64,000 bases of DNA. It comes from Pelobates cultripes. Lineage: Eukaryota; Chordata; Amphibia; Anura; Pelobatidae. The notes under the pieces were generated by a model. It had not been told where the DNA came from, made no database searches, and saw only the letters and a list, made by a program, of their open reading frames with translations. How positions within the stretch are numbered: the stretch's first letter is position 1; every line of letters begins with the position of its first letter. Below are positions 47,968 to 60,084 of this stretch, piece after piece. The position numbers and the translations under genes are program-made. The DNA is taken from contig OW240917.1 in NCBI GenBank assembly GCA_933207985.1, positions 114,436,685 through 114,500,684 of the forward strand. Reading direction: 5' to 3'.

Positions 47968-49370
47968 AGAAACATAGAAACATAGAATGTGACGGCAGAT
48001 AAGAACCATTCGGCCCATCTAGTCTGCCCAATTTTCTAAATACTTTCATTAGTCCCTAGCCTTATCTTATAGTTAGGATAGCCTTATGCCTATCCCACGC
48101 ATGCTTATACTCCTTTACTGTGTTAACCTCTACCACTTCAGCTGGAAGGCTATTCCATGCATCCACTACCCTCTCAGTAAAGTAATACTTCCTGATATTA
48201 TTTTTTAAACCTTTGTCCCTCTAATTTAAGACTATGTCCTCTTGTTGTGGTAGTTTTTCTTCTTTTTAAATATAGTCTCCTCCTTTACTGTGTTGATTCC
48301 CTTTATATATTTAAATGTTTCTATCATATCCCCCCTGTCTCGTCTTTCCTCCAAGCTATACATGTTAAGATCCTTTAACCTTTCCTGGTAAGTTTTATCC
48401 CGCAATCCATGAACCAGTTTAGTAGCCCTTCTCTGAACCCCTCTAAGGTATCAATATCCTTCTGAAGATACGGTCTCCAGTATTGTGTACAATACTCCAA
48501 GTGAGGTCTCACCAGTGTTCTGTACATGAGCACTTCCCTCTTTCTACTGCTAATACCTCTCCCTATACAACCAAGCATTCTGCTAGCATTTCCTGCTGCT
48601 CTATTACATTGTCTGCCTACCTTAAGTCATCAGAAATAATCACCCCTAAATCCCTTTCCTCAGATGTTGAGGTTAGGACTCTATCAAATATTCTGTACTC
48701 TGCCCTTGGGTTTTTACATCCAAGATGCATTATCTTGCACTTATCCACATTAAATGTCAGTTGCCACAATTCTGACCATTTTTCTAGTTTACCTAAATCA
48801 TTTGCCATTTGGCTTATCCCTCCTGGAACATCAACCCTGTTACATATCTTAGTATCATCAGCAAAAAGACATACCTTACCATCAAGACCTTCTGCAATAT
48901 CACTAATAAAAATATTAAAGAGAATGGGTCCAAGTACAGATCCCTGAGGTACCCCACTGGTGACAAGTCCAAGCTTCGAATATATTCCATTAACTACAAC
49001 CCTCTGTTGCCTGTCACACTGCCTTACCCATTCAACAATATTGGAATCCAAACTTAAAGATTGCAGTTTATTGATAAGCCTTCTATGTGCAACAGTGTCA
49101 AAAGCCTTACTGAAATCTAGGTAAGCAATGTCTACTGCACCACCCTGATCTATAATTTTAGTTACCCAATCAAAAAAATCAATAAGATTAGTTTGGCATG
49201 ATCTCCCTGAAGTAAACCCATGTTGTCTCTGATCTTGAAATCCATGTGTTTTTAGATGTTCATCAATCCTATCCTTTAACATGGTTTCCATCACTTTCCC
49301 CACTACTGAAGTAAGGCTTACTGGCCTATAGTTGCCCGACTCCTCCCTATTACCTTTCTTGTTATTATTA
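47968..49370 (-). pseudogene. CR1-like LINE, 5'-truncated, RT active site intact
   Basis: On the minus strand a 228-codon open segment (49303-48617) encodes reverse transcriptase: GFTSGRSCQTNLIDFF, AYLDFSKAFDTV (motif A), SGVPQGSVLGPILFN (motif B) and CLFADDTKI (motif C with both Asp). Upstream SGNYRPVSLTS is readable to about 49350. The C-terminal part (48578-48375 and beyond) has frame breaks: RPHLEYCTQYWRP, then the region with ERVVDAWNSLP-like sequence near 48160. The 3' end carries repeated CTATGTTT octamers (47968-47985), the CR1 hallmark. The endonuclease domain and 5' end are missing, as in most CR1 copies. Confidence 0.85.
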
Positions 49371-49435
49371 TTATAATTATTCTAATTACCCTCCTTTCTA
49401 TGAGCTCCATATTGTTGGTGTATCGGAGTGTTTAA

Positions 49436-50600
49436 AGGGGCACTATAGGCATCTAAACCACTTCAGAGAAACTGCAATGTTTACATTGCAGGGTTAAGAC
49501 AACCACTAGTGGAGACCAATTCACCAAGGTACTTCCATACTGAAAACCATTTAGTGTAAAAATGTCTAACCATTTACATACCCAGGGGAGGTGGCGGGCT
49601 TTAAAGAAACAGGCAGAGGAATAAAGTTTGTTTTTGTAATGCTATAATATTTTTTTAACCGAGCACCACAATATTGCTCAATTCCCTGACATTTATGAGT
49701 TAAATCACTGTGCTTATACAGTCCTAGTCACACCTCCATGCATGTGACTTGCACTTGCCGGAAAGGGAATCTATACTAGGATCCTTTATTGCACATTCTG
49801 TATAATCTAGAGTTTTTCTTCTGCTCTATTATATATCATCCTAAACCGTGCAAGACTCTTGTGTGATTAAAGTTCAATTTACAGAGCAGGCGATAAAACC
49901 TTCTATAGCAATTTAACATATGTTTGAAAATGAAGGTGTGGCTAGGGCTTCATAAACAAAAACAAAAGTGATTTAACTAAATGACAGAGAATTAAGCAGT
50001 TAGATTGCAGAGACTTGATCTATACACCCAAACTGCTTCATTAAGCTAGAGTTGATATGATGCCTATAGCATCATTTATATAAGAATTCTGTCCTCCTAG
50101 CCCTCCCTAAATATAGAAAAATCATACCTTTTATTCAAATCTGCTGTTGCTGGCTCTGCCTCTGATCTGCCTGCTCGCTTGACATCATCAGAAGTGTTAT
50201 TCAAAGCCAATCACAATGCTTTCACATAGGAAAACATTGGATTGGCTGAACTTGTCAAGGTGGCAGATCAGGGGCAGAGCCAGCACAAGCCAAACACAGC
50301 CCTGGCCAATCAGCATCTCCTCATATAGGTGCATTGAATCAATGCATCTCTGTGAGGAAAGTTCAGTGTCTCCATGCTAAGGCTGGACACGCTGAATGGC
50401 AGTGCTGTTCACACACTGTGCATCACTGCCCCAGGAAGCACCTTTAGCAGCCATCTGAGGAATCACTAGGCTGTAATGTAAACACTGCCTTTTCTCAGAA
50501 AAGACCATGTGTGCTGCAAAAAGTCTGAAGGAATCATTATACTCACCAGAACAAATACAATAATCTTTAGTTCTGGTGACAATAGTATTCAGAGGTTTTT
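49436..50600. mobile_element. Block of TTAA-MITE fragments
   Basis: TTTAAAGGGGCACTATAGGC at 49432 starts one MITE that fades by about 49550. A second, reversed one occupies about 50095-50590 (right part CACCAGAACAAATACAATAA, GTTCTGGTGAC), related to 59139-59575. Near 50030 a third short fragment has AAACTGCTTCATTAAGCTAG. Between them lies unassigned sequence. No gene. Confidence 0.6.
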
Positions 50601-50823
50601 ATTATATACAACAATCAGAACAGTGATCGGCTCAGTGTTCAAGTAAAAGAGTTTACATGCATTTTCTTCCTCACCATGGTGCTCTCTACACGGCCAGCCC
50701 TGCCTCATTGGCTGACATTATCAATCTTGACGATCTCCACTAACTTAGTGCTTTCCCATAAGAAAGCATTAAGAGGCTAGTGTGCATGCACCGCATAATG
50801 CCATAGGGATGTGCATGGGCAAC
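50601..50823 (+). other. Intronic sequence up to second gap
   Basis: MITE-like pieces (TGGCTGACATTATCAATCTT, CTTTCCCATAAGAAAGCATT) without clear ends. Confidence 0.4.
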
Positions 50824-50923
50824 NNNNNNNNNNNNNNNNNNNNNNNNNNNNNNNNNNNNNNNNNNNNNNNNNNNNNNNNNNNNNNNNNNNNNNNNNNNNN
50901 NNNNNNNNNNNNNNNNNNNNNNN
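50824..50923. other. Assembly gap (100 N)
   Basis: Exactly 100 N, apparently inside a repeat rich in AATTCGG units. Confidence 0.99.
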
Positions 50924-51362
50924 AAATTTGGTTTGGAAATTCGGGTAAGTAAAAAAAATTTGGTACTTCAGTTTGGTTCGGCACTTCCGAAATTCGGTAC
51001 TTTGGCAATTCGGGACTTCGGCAATTCGTGAGCATCCCTCTCTTGCCACCACAACCACTTACACATCTGTAGGGCTTCCTAACCCCAAACCCTACCTCTA
51101 ACCCTAACAGTAACCAACACAACCACTCACATATTTAGGGGTAGGATTAGGTGCCCGTACTGCCACCACAACCACTTACACATCTATAAGGCTCCCAATG
51201 CCAGGAATAAGCTTATTGGTCTAGATTCCTGCCATCATTCACATAATTTTCCCTCCCCCTCTTGTTTTGCCACTTTTCAGAAATCCAAAGCACTTCAGCA
51301 ATTCGGTTTCGTTTGGCACATTCGATTACATTCGGAACGAAACGCATTGCACATGTCTAATG
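50924..51362. mobile_element. AATTCGG-rich repeat element, left end lost in gap
   Basis: Repeated TTCGGTACTT / AATTCGGGAC units are followed by a CACCACAACCACTTACACAT box that occurs twice (about 51048 and 51162). The element ends ACGCATTGCACATGTCTA at 51360. That terminus resembles the right end of the element at 58341-59139. Confidence 0.55.
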
Positions 51363-54142
51363 CCATACTGCACCCTCTGAGACCATCTGATTGAAATAGT
51401 CAAGTTTCACTCGGCTGCTTTGGTGGAAGAACCTTTAGGGGCTATGCCTCTTGAGGCATTTTAACCCTGAAATGTAAACATTGAGATGGAGTGTCTCTTT
51501 GATTATTCCTTTATTCATTATATGAGGGCAGTCTCGGTACTGTTGTTTGAGGTGTTTCTCTCCACCACTTGGTACAGGTGAGTATTCTTTGAGGCATGTA
51601 CCATTTACTGCTGCTTGAATATTTCTCCAGAATTATACTTGAGTAGTTAAAAATAAATAATTAAGATACAAATGTGGCACACTTTCTGGCTTGATTGCAT
51701 TCATATTAATGCAATAGCAAAAAAGCACAAAGGTGATTCATATTGGTGGTGGAGGGATGATTAGAAATTTTGTGTAGTGGTATGGAATAGGTTAAACGCA
51801 GGCAGAATTTTTTTTTCCAATCTGCCGTAGGTTTATTTATTTATTTATTTAGAGTGTATCTCACCAGATGGCAATTAGAACAATTCATTCATAAGATTTC
51901 ATTCACAAACGGGATTGACTGTTTAAATGAATGTTGGAAATCTTACACACAAATCCTTCCACTTCCAGAACATTTTATATACTGACCTCAATAAACCTTT
52001 AAGGATTACTGTCAACAAATGTAGGTCAGCCGTTGAAAACAAATTATTAAATCAATTCAATCGTATCTTAACATCTACATGTACATGTTAAAAGATGTTT
52101 GGAACAACCTACCTGCACCTATGTGTGCAAGTATACCTAAAAGATATGATGCTGTTTTGTAGGCAAAGGATGCTTGTATTAAATATTAATTTGATATCGA
52201 CAGGTAGTTGCAAACTGTAATTTATATCTAAAAATATGTCCAGCTTTACAATATGTTTAACAAAACACAACCCATTTGCTGAAAGTGTGGGAATGCCATA
52301 TCTGTCATGTGTCCACATTCAACGTCTTCGGTGGTATCAGATTGATATAAAAAATGTTTATGTACTCTGTAACAGCAAAAGATGAGTTAAGATCAAGAAT
52401 TAAGATGGGACCTGCAAACTGTAATTTAGCAGTTGATTGTTTTCAGAAGTCTCTTTTATGTTCTGTTATGGTTTATTTGCAAATTGCCTAGGGCCTCCCT
52501 AAGTCAAAAGCCTTGCTCACTGTGCTTAGGGGTTATCAGCCACACCTCACTGATCTAGCTCACCAATGCTGAAATGATCACCTGAGCTTGCTGTCATCTC
52601 TCATGCAGAGGGAGCCAGATAGTATTTTGGAACTGGAGCACCTATGTAGTTAGAGCAGAAAAAAGAAAAAGGTCCAGGCACTCTAAGGCTTAGACAGGCA
52701 AATGAATTGGAACTACGTTGTCCAGCACTGTAGTTCCAATAAATTTGCCTATTTCTTTCTTCTGTGACTACAAACTACTTTTGTGGTTCTTGGGGCTGGC
52801 CCCATGTTTGGTTGCACCCAAGTTTGTATCTATGGATTGAGTGCAGTTTCTTTGTTTTGGCTTTTGAATTTGAGGTTGGTTTAGTCTGATATGCAAATGG
52901 AGTTTAGGTTCTCTCTATGTTAAAACTGAACTGAGCGGAACCCATTGAAGAATGTCAATCAAATTGTTGTTCATTCTCAGTATTTCCTTTCACTCTGTTT
53001 TGGCTTGACAGCTACATTTAGCTCAATTTTGTGACTTTTGTTTACTTGTGCACCAATTTGATAAATGCTTGCATGGATTTGCTGCCAACTGAACCCACTG
53101 TGTAGAATTTGACAATGTATTATGTGAATAATGCCCTAAACTGAACTTCAGTCTGTAGTATCCCTGTCATAATTTTTTTTAGCTGTATTACGGTCTTATA
53201 AGTTCTAGAAGATATGTTCCCAAAGTGTAAGAAACCTTGCTGTAAAATGGCTATATTAACCTGAAGGTTCAGCATATTTTACTATCCTGCTCTGTACAGC
53301 ACGATAATCAGTCATTCTCAATCACAGTGTTGTAACATGGTTACCTCATTAGAGTGCAAAATAGCTTACTAATAGGGTATAATGAATCATCAATTTTTGT
53401 GAATGTTTATACACTCTCCAAAACATAAAATTTCTCAAAATACCTGCACACAGACACTTGTACAATATTTATGTGTGCTCTTTTCCTTGCCCAAACACAA
53501 AGATTGACAGATTTTTGCATAAAAAGTCAGTTTTTTGACACAGCACGCTGAGGAGGGATGTTCTGGGTGTCAGAACGTCTTCTTTACAGATAAAGCTGAA
53601 GCTTCATCAATAGATGCATAATTTTTGTACAAATTTATATTTAATTTTTTAACCGTAATGAAATCTGTTGAAAGATAGTCAGAAGGCTTGATAGCAATAA
53701 TGTAGAAGGGGAACGTTCATATTGGTGATATCTCTGAAGAGCGCCTTCGATAAGTGTCAAATTGTGGGACTGCACCAGGGTACTCCTGCCTTCATAACCA
53801 CAACAGCTGACTAGTGGTGCTTTGGACATCGGAGTCATGAGTAGAAGAGGGAAGCTAGCTGCAGGTATTAACACTGTCAGGAAAGATTAGATGTTTTGTG
53901 AAGCTAGGTGGAAAGGCACATTTTGGGTTGAATTTTGCACAGCCCACATAATCCAGCTAACATATACTACAGGAAGGTGCAAATATAGAATGGCGATTTA
54001 TAGCAGGGAATTTTCATACTGAATAGGAAGAGTTGATATTTCTCTTAATTTATTAGTTATTCTGATTTTAAACTGTATAAATCCTTGCTTGTAACTATTG
54101 TTTTGGTACGATTTTTATTTTTATGTATTTTTCTTTCTCTAG
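51363..54142 (+). other. Intron 2 3' portion, mostly unassigned
   Basis: Short MITE-like pieces occur (about 52690-52760, with TGTCCAGCACTGTAGTTCCA). The rest looks non-repetitive, and no gene is visible. It ends with the pyrimidine-rich TTTTTCTTTCTCTAG acceptor of exon 3. Confidence 0.5.
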
Positions 54143-54202
54143 ATCACCAGAAATTGGAACGCGAAGCTAGAATCTGCCGCCTTCTAAAACATCCGAATAT
54201 TG
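54143..54202 (+). CDS. CAMK2D: CaMKII delta exon 3 (helix C region)
   Basis: This 60-nt exon encodes the end of Asp54 through the first base of Val74: [19 protein letters not shown]. It covers helix C of the kinase N-lobe, including the Glu of ...REAR... that pairs with the ATP-binding lysine encoded by exon 2. Exon 2 ends on G and exon 3 begins AT, restoring GAT (Asp). The 3' end is ATTG|gtaagt, so the Val codon continues in exon 4. The sequence is identical among several CaMKII paralogues (beta has Ser instead of Pro before Asn-Ile), so the delta call comes from exon 2. Acceptor and donor are both consensus. Confidence 0.95.
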
Positions 54203-55869
54203 GTAAGTTATATATTATCTTATTGGTCACATTTCATATAAACTTGTCAAACTATCTTTAATTTAAATTGAGCAAATTACAGGTCTTCTGTGAAAGACCA
54301 AGTCGAGATTTTTTTATTTCCTTTTAGGAACAGTAAAATGTTCTGAATTTTTCATCTTCGCTGTGAAATAGAAATACTTGACAGCCAGTCAACATTCAGA
54401 GCACTATAAAGGTCAATCCAAGATGTCTTCATCCAAGTTTTATTAAAATCCAATTGAACAGAATAAATTTGGATCAGTGTTAAACAAAACATAGGTTTTA
54501 AGCTGACCTCATTAAACTTTTTCCCCAACAACTTTCAAATAAGTCTGTTAAACAAAATCTGATCTTAGGTGTGTGAATTGCATCAAAAGGGAATAACCTG
54601 AAAAACAGTAAGGTGCATTGAAAGTTTGGGTTGGTTTTTTTTCCGCGCAGGATAAAAAGCCTTCATCAGTTAAAGGATAATTTTTCACCAAAACATATCT
54701 TTACAGAACATGAATCCTTATCCTGTGTTTTGCAACTATAAAAACTTGAAGACCAAGTATATTAAAATATTGTAAAAGGATTACTTCAAGCACTATGATA
54801 ACTTCACTGATCTAAAACACTGCACACATGTAGATTAAACCCTTGGCTGCCCATGGTGTAACTTTACCTCCATCTGCGTCATTTGTCACAGTTTCAGAAG
54901 GCTAATGCAAAATTCTGCACTCTGATAGTCAATGGTGTCACCCCCTGTCCCATTTTACACATGCCCTCTCCTAAGCCCACCATACCTGACATCTGTCCCC
55001 CTTCTGAGAGGGGAGTGATGTCAGCGGAGGAATATCGGGTTACAGGGAGAACCAAAAAACAGAATTCAGCTTTGGTTGTTTGTGGGTTTATTTATTTATT
55101 TTTTTGGCAGTAGTGGAGGGCAGTATAGGAAGGGTGTCTATTACCTTCCATCTTGCTACTTCTCTGTTCCACATCTGTCTATTATGTGATTGAGCAGTCA
55201 ATTATTTCTATTAAATCATGTGTTATCCATACTACCGAAATTAAAACTATATTTAAACCTTACTTTCCAAGACACCAAATATACTTTGGTATTTATTTAT
55301 TTTTTGCTTTGCAGTAAAGGGGTTAATCATGTGTTGCTCGAACATATTTCACCTTTTCATTTGGCTATGTCAGTTGAATATTTTGGCTTTGAAGTAGCAA
55401 CTTTATTGCCATATTTTAGTAGCCTGTGGTATTGGGTGTATTTGCCATCTGCCCTATCTGCTTAGAAAGCTTTAATCTGCTCAAAGCTTTATTTTAAATA
55501 GACATTTATTTAGCTTTATCTTCCATAAAAGCAAGGCCATCAAAGGATTGTACAGAAAGGAATACCAAAAGGTTTGTAACGTATAACATGAAGCAATAGT
55601 TGTAAATATCAAAATGTATATGTATTGATAAGCATAATCAAAAACATAGCAGATCAAGAATAAACCCATACAAGAGTTGATAGTACCCATATCATGAGAG
55701 CATATAGAATTATTACAATAACAGAATAAATCAAACAGTCAGTTTAGCCCCTTAACGAACTCCGTAGCATGTCATGAATATATCATTGAACCTCTAATCT
55801 GGTTAAGGCAATGGTTTCCTCATCTCAGCACTACCAATCATATATAATATGGTAACTGGCTATGATGAA

Positions 55870-57180
55870 AGTGATATCGTGCTGGTTCAAATGCTCATCC
55901 TAGTGTTTCCGAACATTTGTGTCTATGGCAGACCAGACACAGGCTGTATTATATTGCAGTCCTACCAGATGTGACGGAAACAGTGCTAGCATGTGTCTGG
56001 TACTAAAGGATCACATGTACTACCTTGAGTAAAATTTATAGGAGTTTCCTGAAGTCAGGCTGAAGCCGGCATCCTTTGTATAAGATGTGTCATTTTATCC
56101 CATTCCTCATTCGTAAATGTTGTTTGGAAATCTTACTACCATTTACTAATACAAGGAGGTGCTAACAGATATCTGCCCTTTACCAGGATGCCATAAATTA
56201 AAGATATGTTCTGAGGTGCCAGAGATTCCTGAAGACAAAGATATTCAAACAATGTCAATGATGTTGTAAGGCTTGGTTTCTGTGGAATAGATTAAATGTA
56301 GTTTGTGATTTGTACCCATCATGCGAGCTGAAAGGACAATGCAGATGAATCTAAGGTGTGACACATTACCTACATGGCTGAGACTGCACTTTGCAGAGGG
56401 ATTAAGTGTGTGTGTATATGTATGTATAACCGCCCCCCCCCCCTACTTTTGTCCCTGGCCCACCATGTGCACCAGCCTAAATATGAATCCTAGATGCCAC
56501 TGCTCTTAAGGTGGTCCAAGATGGTCATCACCTCAAGCAGAGCTTGAACATTAATTATAGAGAGAAAAGAGTAATGCCGTAAAATGCCCTGAATTGTACC
56601 ATGCATACCTACCGTGAAGTCTGGGGTTCTGACCAGGGGGAGCATTGATCCTGGATCCGTGGTGTGGTTAAACTTTGGCTTGGCGGTGAGGTAAAACCTT
56701 GGTGGTGCCAAAGCGAGAGAGTTTCCTTGACAAACCGGTTGGAAGTGGCCAAGCATCAACTTTCCTCCACCCTAATCCATGGCAAAGCTTTTCCAGTCAG
56801 CCTTGACACTAGCTGATTCTAAGGCCACCCACCACTTACAATCATCTGCCTCTGTCCAGCTTTCAACCCTTGGGAAGTGTGTAGCCACAGTTTTTGAAAT
56901 ATGGTAGGGCTAAACAGTTTGGGAAATATAAATTGGGTATGGGCTATTCTCTGGGACTTGCCACACCATATAAATTTCCAATTCTCTGTCCCCAAGGACC
57001 TGAAGTATGCCGGTAGAATATATATCAGAATGGTCTGAAAGAGAAACTACAATGTAGGCAGGATTGTCATCTTAACGGCATTGATACTGCCAAAAGATAG
57101 AAAGCATGAACTCCATTTTGCCATGTCATCAGCCACAGAATTAAGGACAAAATTAACTGTGTATACATTAAGATATCTCG
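55870..57180 (-). pseudogene. L1/Tx1-type LINE fragment
   Basis: Minus-strand translation of 57157-56800 gives NSVADDMAKWSSCFLSFGSI, NAVKMTILPTL, then an in-frame stop, FLFQTI, WKFIWCGKSQRIAHTQ and LFSPTIFQKLW. This is the region after the polymerase palm in L1/Tx1-type ORF2. A second stretch (about 56270-55880) continues with FQTTFTNEEWDKM and HCFRHIW, matching the C-terminal part. About 56285-56760 between them is foreign or rearranged. The element has stops and no catalytic core, so it is a fossil. Confidence 0.7.
56415..56506 (-). mobile_element. hAT-like MITE end fragment
   Basis: The reverse complement starts CAGTGGCATCTAGGATTCAT, a hAT-style terminus, and runs into a poly-G/C tract and a TATG run. 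No partner end is identified. It lies inside the interrupted L1-type fragment. Confidence 0.45.
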
Positions 57181-57276
57181 CTGGTCATATCCCAAGACAG
57201 CACATCTGTGTTGGGCACCAACAGAACAGGTACTGATTGCCAAGTGATCAGTGCTGTGTTGGGGAAATAGTCACAT

Positions 57277-57767
57277 TTAAAGGGACACTCCAGTGCCAGG
57301 AAAACAATCCGTTTTCCTGGCACTGCAGGTCCCCTCCCCCTCCCACCACCCATCCCTGGTTGCTGAAAGAGTGAAAACCCCCTTCAGTGACTTAACTGAG
57401 AACCCCGTCGATGTCCCTCGGTGGTGGTTTCAGGTCGCTCCTCCCCTTCATCACGTCAGTTGGCGGGGGAGACTGATCCCGCCTGTTGGCTGAGGAGACC
57501 TAATGCTTTTCAATGCTTTCCTATGGGGAATTGAGCAAGGCTGGAGGTCCTCACACAACGTGAGGACGTCCAGCGACGCTCTTGCACAGAAAACCTGTGC
57601 TGTGAAGCAGGAAGTGCCCTCTAGTGGAGGAGTTAACCCTGCAAGGTAATTATTGCAGTTTATGAAAACTGCAATAATTACAGTTGCAGGGTTAATGGTA
57701 GTGGGAGTTGGCACACAGACCACTCCAATGGGCAAAAGTGGTCTGGGTGCCTGGAGTGTCCCTTTAA
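57277..57767 (+). mobile_element. Complete TTAA-target MITE, perfect 17-bp ends
   Basis: It starts TTAAAGGGACACTCCAG and ends CTGGAGTGTCCCTTTAA. Internal hairpins: 57291-57325 (CAGTGCCAGGAAAAC stem), about 57545-57575 (GGTCCTCAC / GTGAGGACG) and about 57645-57682 (AATTATTGCAGTTT / AAACTGCAATAATT). A sister family of 19256-19755 with the same multi-hairpin design. Non-coding. Confidence 0.92.
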
Positions 57768-58340
57768 GATTAATGACTTAGAATAATTAGTCTGAAAATT
57801 AGAGATCGCACATACCAGTCGAATTCCGCCATGATTTCCCGTAGAGACTCAATAGGATTTGTGATTATAAACAATAAGTCAAAGCGTTAATTTAAATTGT
57901 GAGCTTCGAGTGCCAAAGTATCCAATGTTTTCTATTGGCAATAATGTCTGTAAGCACTGCTGAAGGCAATGTGAGGCTAAGCTTTTATTGCACACAAACC
58001 TAACTGCTGAAATTCTGTTCCACAAGCCTCACAATGAAATAAAGAATGCGGTAACCAGATCAAATGCCTGAAAACTGAAAGGCTTTGATTCTACCATAAT
58101 GCTTTTGCAAGTCTCAAGCTAGCTGGAAGCTGCATTTTGACAGCTATAGATATTAAAAGAATTGTTTTTTTTAGACCCCGATTCATCTAAAGAATGCAAC
58201 AGCCAGCTGCTTCAGATCACCTCCATGATACCTGTACTTGTGACCAAAAATATTTTTTAATAAAACATGAATTTAGAAGTACAGTATTTATGTTTGTGTG
58301 AGCTGTAGAAAAGAAATTCAGAATTTTGGTCTTTTCAAAC

Positions 58341-59139
58341 CTAGTAAATAATGTGCTGATGTGCACCATTGAAATTTTCGTTTCGTACGAATGATTTCTT
58401 ACTAAATAAAAATTTTATTTGTCAATCCCATTTAATTTTTTGCCCCCTTCACTATTATTGGGGTGAGGGAGGTAGGTAGGGTTTTTTTTATTTGGGGGGT
58501 GACTAGGGGCTTGAGGACCCCTAGTCACTTTATTATTTGTGGTCCCCACCCACCGCTCATGGGCGGGGACCTGGGGGGGACATTAGGTCCCCCCATTTAG
58601 ATTAATAGCCCCCACCTGCAGGTCACGGATGGAGGCGCGGGGGGCACTATGTCCCCCATTTTAGGTATTTGTGTTCCCGACCATAGGGGAATGGGGGTAC
58701 CTTTGTCTGTACTTTTAAATTTGTTTAGGCGACATGCCTCTACTCGCGGCATGCAGGAGGATTTAACCTCCCTTTTATCAAAATGGGGGTCAGAGTGACC
58801 CCCATAGGTTTTAATGCCGGGGTGGCGGGGGGGGATTTGGAATTAATATTTATTACAAGGAGGGAGCTGGTAGTGCTGCTGGCTCCCTCCTTATTTTATT
58901 TTTATATGCGCACTGTTTCTCTGTGCTGTGGGGGTTAATTCCCCTGCAGCACAGAGTCTATTAAATAAACTAAACGAATCGAATCGGTAATTTCAGCATT
59001 CGGCATTTGCCCTTGCATTTCGTTTATATTTTGTTTGTAGGGCTTTCGTTTACGTTTCAATAAACAAATACGTAAAAACCTGAATTTTCGGACGAAATTG
59101 TATTCGGATGAAAACGAATGCACGTGTCTAGTAAATAAT
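58341..59139. mobile_element. GC-box MITE-like element between 12-bp direct repeats
   Basis: CTAGTAAATAAT occurs at 58341-58352 and 59128-59139. The termini are imperfectly inverted (GATGTGCACCATT left, reverse complement of AATGCACGTGT right) and both are rich in TTCGTTT / AAACGAA. The interior has nested G/C hairpins: CTAGGGGCTTGAGGACCCCTAG (58502-58525), GGGGACCT/AGGTCCCC (58566-58593) and GGAGGGAGCTGG / CTGGCTCCCTCC (58859-58892). No coding capacity. Superfamily not recognised. Confidence 0.7.
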
Positions 59140-59575
59140 TAAAGGGGCACTATAGTCACCAGAACAATTATAGCGTATTGCATTTGTTGTGGTGAATAGA
59201 ATCATTCCCTTCAGGCATTTTGCTGTAAACACTTGCTTTTCAGAGAAAATAAAGTGTTTACATTACAGCCTAGTGATGACTCCACTGGCTGCTCCTTAGA
59301 TGGCTGCTAGAGGTGCTTCCTTGGGCAGCGCTGCATGCAGACACTGAACTTGATTCAATTCATTTCTATGAGAAGATGCTGATTGGCCAGGGCTGTGTTT
59401 GGCTTGTGCTGACTCTGCCCCTGATCTGGCTCTTTGACAGCTAATCCTATAGGGAAGAATTGAGATTGGCTTAGACCACCACTTCTGATGATGTCAGCAA
59501 ACAGAGGCAGTTCAAGGGCAGAGGCAGCAGCTTCAGACTTGGATACAAGTTGGGCTTTACTATATTTAGGGGGGG
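59139..59575 (+). mobile_element. TTAA-MITE family member (CACTATAGTCACCAGAAC type)
   Basis: It starts TTAAAGGGGCACTATAGTCA at 59139, overlapping the end of the preceding 12-bp repeat by one base, and shares blocks with 50095-50590 and with the nested MITE at 21654-22089. The right end is not clean. Confidence 0.65.
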
Positions 59576-59655
59576 AAAGGGAGAGCTAGGGGGGCTAGAT
59601 GTTGGTTTTAACACTACAGGACCAATATTTTATATTAGAAAAATAAATATATATT

Positions 59656-59656
59656 T

Positions 59657-59732
<76 letters not shown>

Positions 59733-59752
59733 GTGTGTGTGTGTGTGTGTGT
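59656..59752. repeat. (AT)n(TG)n microsatellite
   Basis: About 75 bp of AT followed by a TG run. Confidence 0.97.
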
Positions 59753-59757
59753 AAAAA

Positions 59758-59884
59758 ACATAGAATTCATGTCTTGTAATACCTTGTTTATTGGACTAAC
59801 AGAATTTTTAAATGACAAGCTTTCGAGAGAACCTCCCTTTCTCAAGTCTGAAGCATTTGTGAGCAAGACGACACATAGAATTCA
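59758..59884. mobile_element. 103-bp insert between 12-bp direct repeats
   Basis: ACATAGAATTCA at 59758-59769 and 59873-59884 flanks a segment with TTTATTGGACTAACAGAATT and ACAAGCTTTCGAGAGAACCT. These phrases recur in frog and fish genomes in short retroelement ends, from my general knowledge. The direct repeats look like a target duplication. Confidence 0.6.
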
Positions 59885-59924
59885 AAGATATATATATATA
59901 TATATGTGTATGTATGTGTATATG

Positions 59925-59985
59925 TATATTATTATTATTATTTATATAGCGCCAACAAATTCCGTAGCACTGTACAATGGGTTAT
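59925..59985 (+). repeat. (ATT)n plus TATAGCGCCAACAAATTCC repeat
   Basis: ATTATTATTATT followed by TATATAGCGCCAACAAATTC and GTAGCACTGTACAATG. I recognise this as a very common dispersed frog repeat end; its parent element is not identified. Confidence 0.6.
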
Positions 59986-60084
59986 ATGTGTATATGTATA
60001 TGTCATTCGAATTTCCTTGCACTTCATGCTCAACAAATATATCCTGGTCGGGTACTTACAGCCCAGGCTTCAATATCCAATAGG

